Program-made: the position numbers and the translations under genes
Notes under the pieces: generated by a model
Told to the model about the DNA's origin: nothing
The model's database searches: none
What the model saw: only the letters and a program-made list of their open reading frames with translations
NCBI GenBank assembly: GCA_023379845.1
Contig: JAMCPG010000021.1
Coordinates: forward strand, 1 to 64,000
DNA length: 64,000 nt
DNA from: Thermoplasmatota archaeon
GTDB lineage: Archaea > Thermoplasmatota > Thermoplasmata > Thermoplasmatales > Thermoplasmataceae
Direction: 5' to 3'
In this document: piece after piece, positions 60,466 through 64,000 of the stretch
How positions within the stretch are numbered: position 1 is the stretch's first letter
How the letters are laid out: each line of letters opens with the position of its first letter

Positions 60466-61848
60466 ATGTTTCTTGGGCGTCTGCAGGAACTGGATCACCT
60501 GAAAAAGCTGCACATTAAGGGAGGCAAAAAGCTCATAACACTTTCTGGCCCGGTAGGGTCAGGCAAGACTGAACTGGTTAATCAACTCATGTCAACATGC
60601 CGGTCCCTTTACCTGATCCCTAGCGGGTACTCCGAAAGGGGTATTGTGAAGTCATTCTGGTCGCAGATAGTGTCGTCCGGAATAGGGAAAGTATCAAGCG
60701 CTCCAAGCTCTTATGCCGATATACTGGGAATCATAAGGGACGAGTCTGTTGTACAGAGCCTCCTGCTGGTCATAGATTCTTTCCAGGAAATAGCGGCTGA
60801 ATCAAGAAAGTTCATTTCAGAGTTTAACTCATGGTGGGATTCTCTCCCCCTTTCCCAGAACCTCACTGTCATATTAGTAATGTCAAACCCTGTTATTCCT
60901 GGGCCATCTGATTTGAGATCTCCAAAGTCAATTTACAGCAGGGCGGCTGAGAGAATTGTGCTTGGAGATCTTTCTTATGCAGACACACTCCCGCTTCTGT
61001 CTGGCCTGACATCGGAAGAGGCAATCACAGTTTCTTCTGTCTTTGGTGGTAGCCCTCAAACCCTGGTCCATTTCAATCCAAGATTGAATTTGGAAAAGAA
61101 TATTGAGGATAATATTCTGAGCAAATCGAGCTATCTCTATAACTACGCTAAATACACACTGCTTTCAGGATTGAAGGAAAGGCATAAGATATTTGACATA
61201 CTTCAAAGCCTGGCTTATGGGTCGAAGACACTTGAGGACCTTTCTGTCGATACTGGCATAGCAAAGCGTGAAATCCAGTCCGAATTGAGGATGCTGGAAT
61301 CAAGGTATGCAATTATTCAGAAGACAAGCTTGCTCACGGACAAGGCTGCTGGAAACAGAACGCTTTTCTCTATCAAGGATCATTTCGCGAGATTCTGGTT
61401 CGCATTTATGCGGCCTAACCTGGCGTTGCTCGAGCTTGACCGGCCGAAGGAGGTTGAGAACGCAATTCGCATAGATCTCGACAGGCACACGGCACGAACG
61501 TTTACAGACATCTGCTTACAGCACCTACGTGAATATGTCATTGGAAGCGAACAACAGCCCTTATACTATACATGGAAAAATGACTCCTCCAAAATTGACA
61601 TAGTTGCAGTTGACAGGGAGACCCTGGATGCCTATTTTGTCGACACTTACTGGAGGCGGGAACCAGTTCTTAGTGATTCTGTCGAATCCTTGAAGGCAAG
61701 ATCAAAAGAGATTCCATGGATGCGCGGCAAACGAAAGGATCACTACGTGATATATTCAAGAATGGGGTTCCGCTTTGAGTCACACGATACACGGTTGATA
61801 AATATGAGCACTCTTCAGAGAGATCTGTCTTCTCCAAAACAGAATTAG
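60466..61848 (+). CDS. Archaeal AAA ATPase with DUF234-like C-terminal domain
   Basis: FLGRLQELDHLKKLHIKGGKKLITLSGPVGSGKTELVNQ (Walker A); LLLVIDSFQEI; C-terminal KIDIVAVDRETLDAYFVDTYWR. Confidence 0.8.
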   Translation: MFLGRLQELDHLKKLHIKGGKKLITLSGPVGSGKTELVNQLMSTCRSLYLIPSGYSERGIVKSFWSQIVSSGIGKVSSAPSSYADILGIIRDESVVQSLLLVIDSFQEIAAESRKFISEFNSWWDSLPLSQNLTVILVMSNPVIPGPSDLRSPKSIYSRAAERIVLGDLSYADTLPLLSGLTSEEAITVSSVFGGSPQTLVHFNPRLNLEKNIEDNILSKSSYLYNYAKYTLLSGLKERHKIFDILQSLAYGSKTLEDLSVDTGIAKREIQSELRMLESRYAIIQKTSLLTDKAAGNRTLFSIKDHFARFWFAFMRPNLALLELDRPKEVENAIRIDLDRHTARTFTDICLQHLREYVIGSEQQPLYYTWKNDSSKIDIVAVDRETLDAYFVDTYWRREPVLSDSVESLKARSKEIPWMRGKRKDHYVIYSRMGFRFESHDTRLINMSTLQRDLSSPKQN

Positions 61849-62023
61849 ATGCGATAGCCCAGTAGACTCTTCACGGGCGTGTCGGTGCGTCGCAGTGTCA
61901 CACAAGAATTCCTGCCCTGGCTCTCTCTGTTTATACATTTAGATGACATAAGCATGCATTTTCGACGATGGAAAAACTTTTATTAAGGTATTCATATAAG
62001 GATCAATCGGTATAGGTGCGAAA

Positions 62024-64000
62024 ATGGTTTCTATGAAGAAGATTGGATTGATCTCCGTGACGTTGGCAGTAGCCGCTATAATGATGTTATCCGGTGTGGG
62101 CATGATGCTCTACAACGGAGTGGGTTCGGCTAATGCGCCAAGCCACGCAGCAAGCAGTGTAAGTGGCAAGAGTACTGTTTCACCAGTGAATACACTGACT
62201 GCTTGGACGCCTGGTACATTGACAATGAATGAGCCTGGTTACACCGGAGGCGTTTACAAGGTAGCTAGTACAATTAACATAGGTCACATGAATATTATAA
62301 AGCAGACGAGTTTATATGCTGGTTTATTAACCGATGAGATTTATGATTCGCCCTATCAGGAGTTGCCTAATGGCACATACATTCCATGGCTTGCGTCTTC
62401 TTGCGTTGAGGCAAACACATCCGGATTGAGCAACCATACCACGTTCGATCCCCTTACAGATTCATGGCAGACCTACAACTTGTCTTATACACTGCATATT
62501 GTTCCCGGTGTGAAATGGTCTGACTGGACCCCTAGCGATGCTTCCTCAACATACACATACTCTAATACACAGACTTACTATACAGCATCTGGAACACCAT
62601 ACACGCACACGTATTCTAAGTATGGCTCTACCAAGATGTTAACCTATGAGGTTCAGTCTGCTGATTTTGTTATATCGTGGGAACTACTTATTCAGTCATC
62701 CGACTATAACACTGAATATTCAAATGTCGTCAACGTGATACCAGTCAACAATCTGACCGTTGAGTATCTACTGAGTTCAACATCTGCAACCTTCGCGACA
62801 TACACTAGGGAAACACCCATATTGCCATACCACATATGGAAATCACACATATACGCTGATGCCGCCGGAGACTGGAATTACAATCCTGCAATCGCTTCCG
62901 GTACTGGCTACAATGACTGGGAGCTTGGTTATTCTGCATCCACGGGATATGCACCTGGCTATGTCGGAACCGGTCCTTTTATGATGGTAAACGGATATAA
63001 TGGAACGAACGGTTACTATATAGCAAACAAGGGATGGGAGCTGTACGTTAACCCTTACTATTTCATTCAGTATACGACCTCCTCAACTTACGCCCAGTTT
63101 TTCGCGAACAACAGTTGGGCAACACCAAACCTCTGGAGGGAGTACACTCCTAAAATATTGGCCGTTGAGTACCCGTACTATTCGACACTATCTGCTGCAG
63201 TCACTGCCATGTCAGAGGGTCTTGTACAAACCATTACAGAAGGAGTTACTCCAAGCTTTGTTCCTGTTGTTGACACATTTGCCAACACATACATATTCCA
63301 CAAAGCGTCCTCTGGATATGGATATATGCAGTTGAACTCTTATGCCTCACAGGCGCCTATGAATATAACAGCATTCAGGCAGGCGCTTAACTATGCAACT
63401 GATAAGGCATATCTCGCAACTGTTATTGATTCTGGATATGACATACTGGGTCAGCCGATAATACCTCCCTCGGATCCACTCTGGAGAAACGATTCAACCC
63501 CATCTTATTCATATAACCCGGCAAAAGCAGAGAGTTTGATAGGTGCTATACCTGGGATGAAGAATGTTAGTGGAAACTGGCAATACAATGGAAAGCCTGT
63601 ATCCGCCGATATTCAGATCACAAGTGCAGGGCCGAACCCACTTGGAGTTGAAGGAGCACTAGTTATCGCACAGGAGTGGTCTTCAATTGGCGTACCCACG
63701 ACTGTCACTCAGGAATCATTTACCACACTTGTTCCAAACCTTGAGAACTACAACTATAACGTCATATCTCTTGGAATAACAGGAATATCTGGTGATCCAA
63801 CCGGTGACTACTTTGCATTCTACAACTATAACCTTGGAAATGGAACAGGTTTCTACCTAGGTCCATGGAGCACCATTACGTATGCTGGCAAGACACTTAC
63901 CGGTGCACAGGTAAACGACACGATGAATAACCTGACACTGAAGCTGAACTCCATCTCCAACCTTGTAACAAGGATAGGAATATCCGATGAGATCCAGGGT
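62024..64000 (+). CDS. ABC transporter substrate-binding protein (family 5, peptide/oligosaccharide type), 3'-truncated by window
   Basis: ATG 62024: MVSMKKIGLISVTLAVAAIMMLSGVGMMLYNGVGSANAPSHAASS..., frame runs to base 64000; SBP_bac_5-like later (TAFRQALNYATDKAYLATVIDSGYDILGQPIIPPSDPLW). Absent from the ORF track because no stop lies in the window. Confidence 0.85.
   Translation, partial: MVSMKKIGLISVTLAVAAIMMLSGVGMMLYNGVGSANAPSHAASSVSGKSTVSPVNTLTAWTPGTLTMNEPGYTGGVYKVASTINIGHMNIIKQTSLYAGLLTDEIYDSPYQELPNGTYIPWLASSCVEANTSGLSNHTTFDPLTDSWQTYNLSYTLHIVPGVKWSDWTPSDASSTYTYSNTQTYYTASGTPYTHTYSKYGSTKMLTYEVQSADFVISWELLIQSSDYNTEYSNVVNVIPVNNLTVEYLLSSTSATFATYTRETPILPYHIWKSHIYADAAGDWNYNPAIASGTGYNDWELGYSASTGYAPGYVGTGPFMMVNGYNGTNGYYIANKGWELYVNPYYFIQYTTSSTYAQFFANNSWATPNLWREYTPKILAVEYPYYSTLSAAVTAMSEGLVQTITEGVTPSFVPVVDTFANTYIFHKASSGYGYMQLNSYASQAPMNITAFRQALNYATDKAYLATVIDSGYDILGQPIIPPSDPLWRNDSTPSYSYNPAKAESLIGAIPGMKNVSGNWQYNGKPVSADIQITSAGPNPLGVEGALVIAQEWSSIGVPTTVTQESFTTLVPNLENYNYNVISLGITGISGDPTGDYFAFYNYNLGNGTGFYLGPWSTITYAGKTLTGAQVNDTMNNLTLKLNSISNLVTRIGISDEIQG

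Noticed and set aside
1-64000. CRISPR arrays, IS elements with terminal repeats, toxin-antitoxin or defence clusters
   Set aside because: None seen: no regularly spaced repeats, no Cas or intact transposase motifs, no paired small TA-like operons.

Overview
Chromosomal window from a thermoacidophilic euryarchaeon of the Thermoplasmatales type, judged by inference from gene content: bacterial-type GyrBA, archaeal TFB paralogs, LonB, fibrillarin, KEOPS subunits and short TATA-to-start spacings. The window is dense and mostly housekeeping. It carries: the start of a cytochrome bd oxidase gene (left edge), gyrBA, NOG1, GluRS, GuaAA, two TFB genes, Gar1, Pcc1, tRNA-Leu(CAA), a GH2/YcaQ-like/MFS/HTH accessory block, an NfeD-type protease, AspRS, citrate synthase, MBF1, fibrillarin, AlaRS, an S2P-like membrane protein, an ATP-NAD kinase-like protein, DUF2070, AroC, LonB, Cgi121, a PfkB kinase, gamma-carbonic anhydrase, enolase, DphB, sdhABCD, Hsp20 plus an HTH regulator, DedA, dCMP deaminase, a GT4/membrane glycosylation pair, tRNA-Val(UAC), a Rieske/cytochrome b/crotonase operon, PdxS, TauE plus DUF1634, a class II GATase, cyclophilin, an epimerase/GHMP kinase pair, an AAA ATPase and a truncated ABC substrate-binding protein (right edge). 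There is no CRISPR array, no intact transposon and no recognisable defence island. The observations most worth following up are: a cluster of inverted repeats in the intergenic region upstream of citrate synthase (possible ncRNA or leader); an S2P-family protein whose HExxH motif is replaced; a crotonase-like gene translationally coupled to cytochrome b; a GH2 enzyme with exo-glucosaminidase-type catalytic motifs in a possible tRNA-adjacent island; an sdhA with no standard start codon at the expected position; an ATPase with altered Walker B and nuclease motifs; and operator-like palindromes near gar1-tfb and hsp20. All functional calls come from reading motifs by eye; no database search was run.
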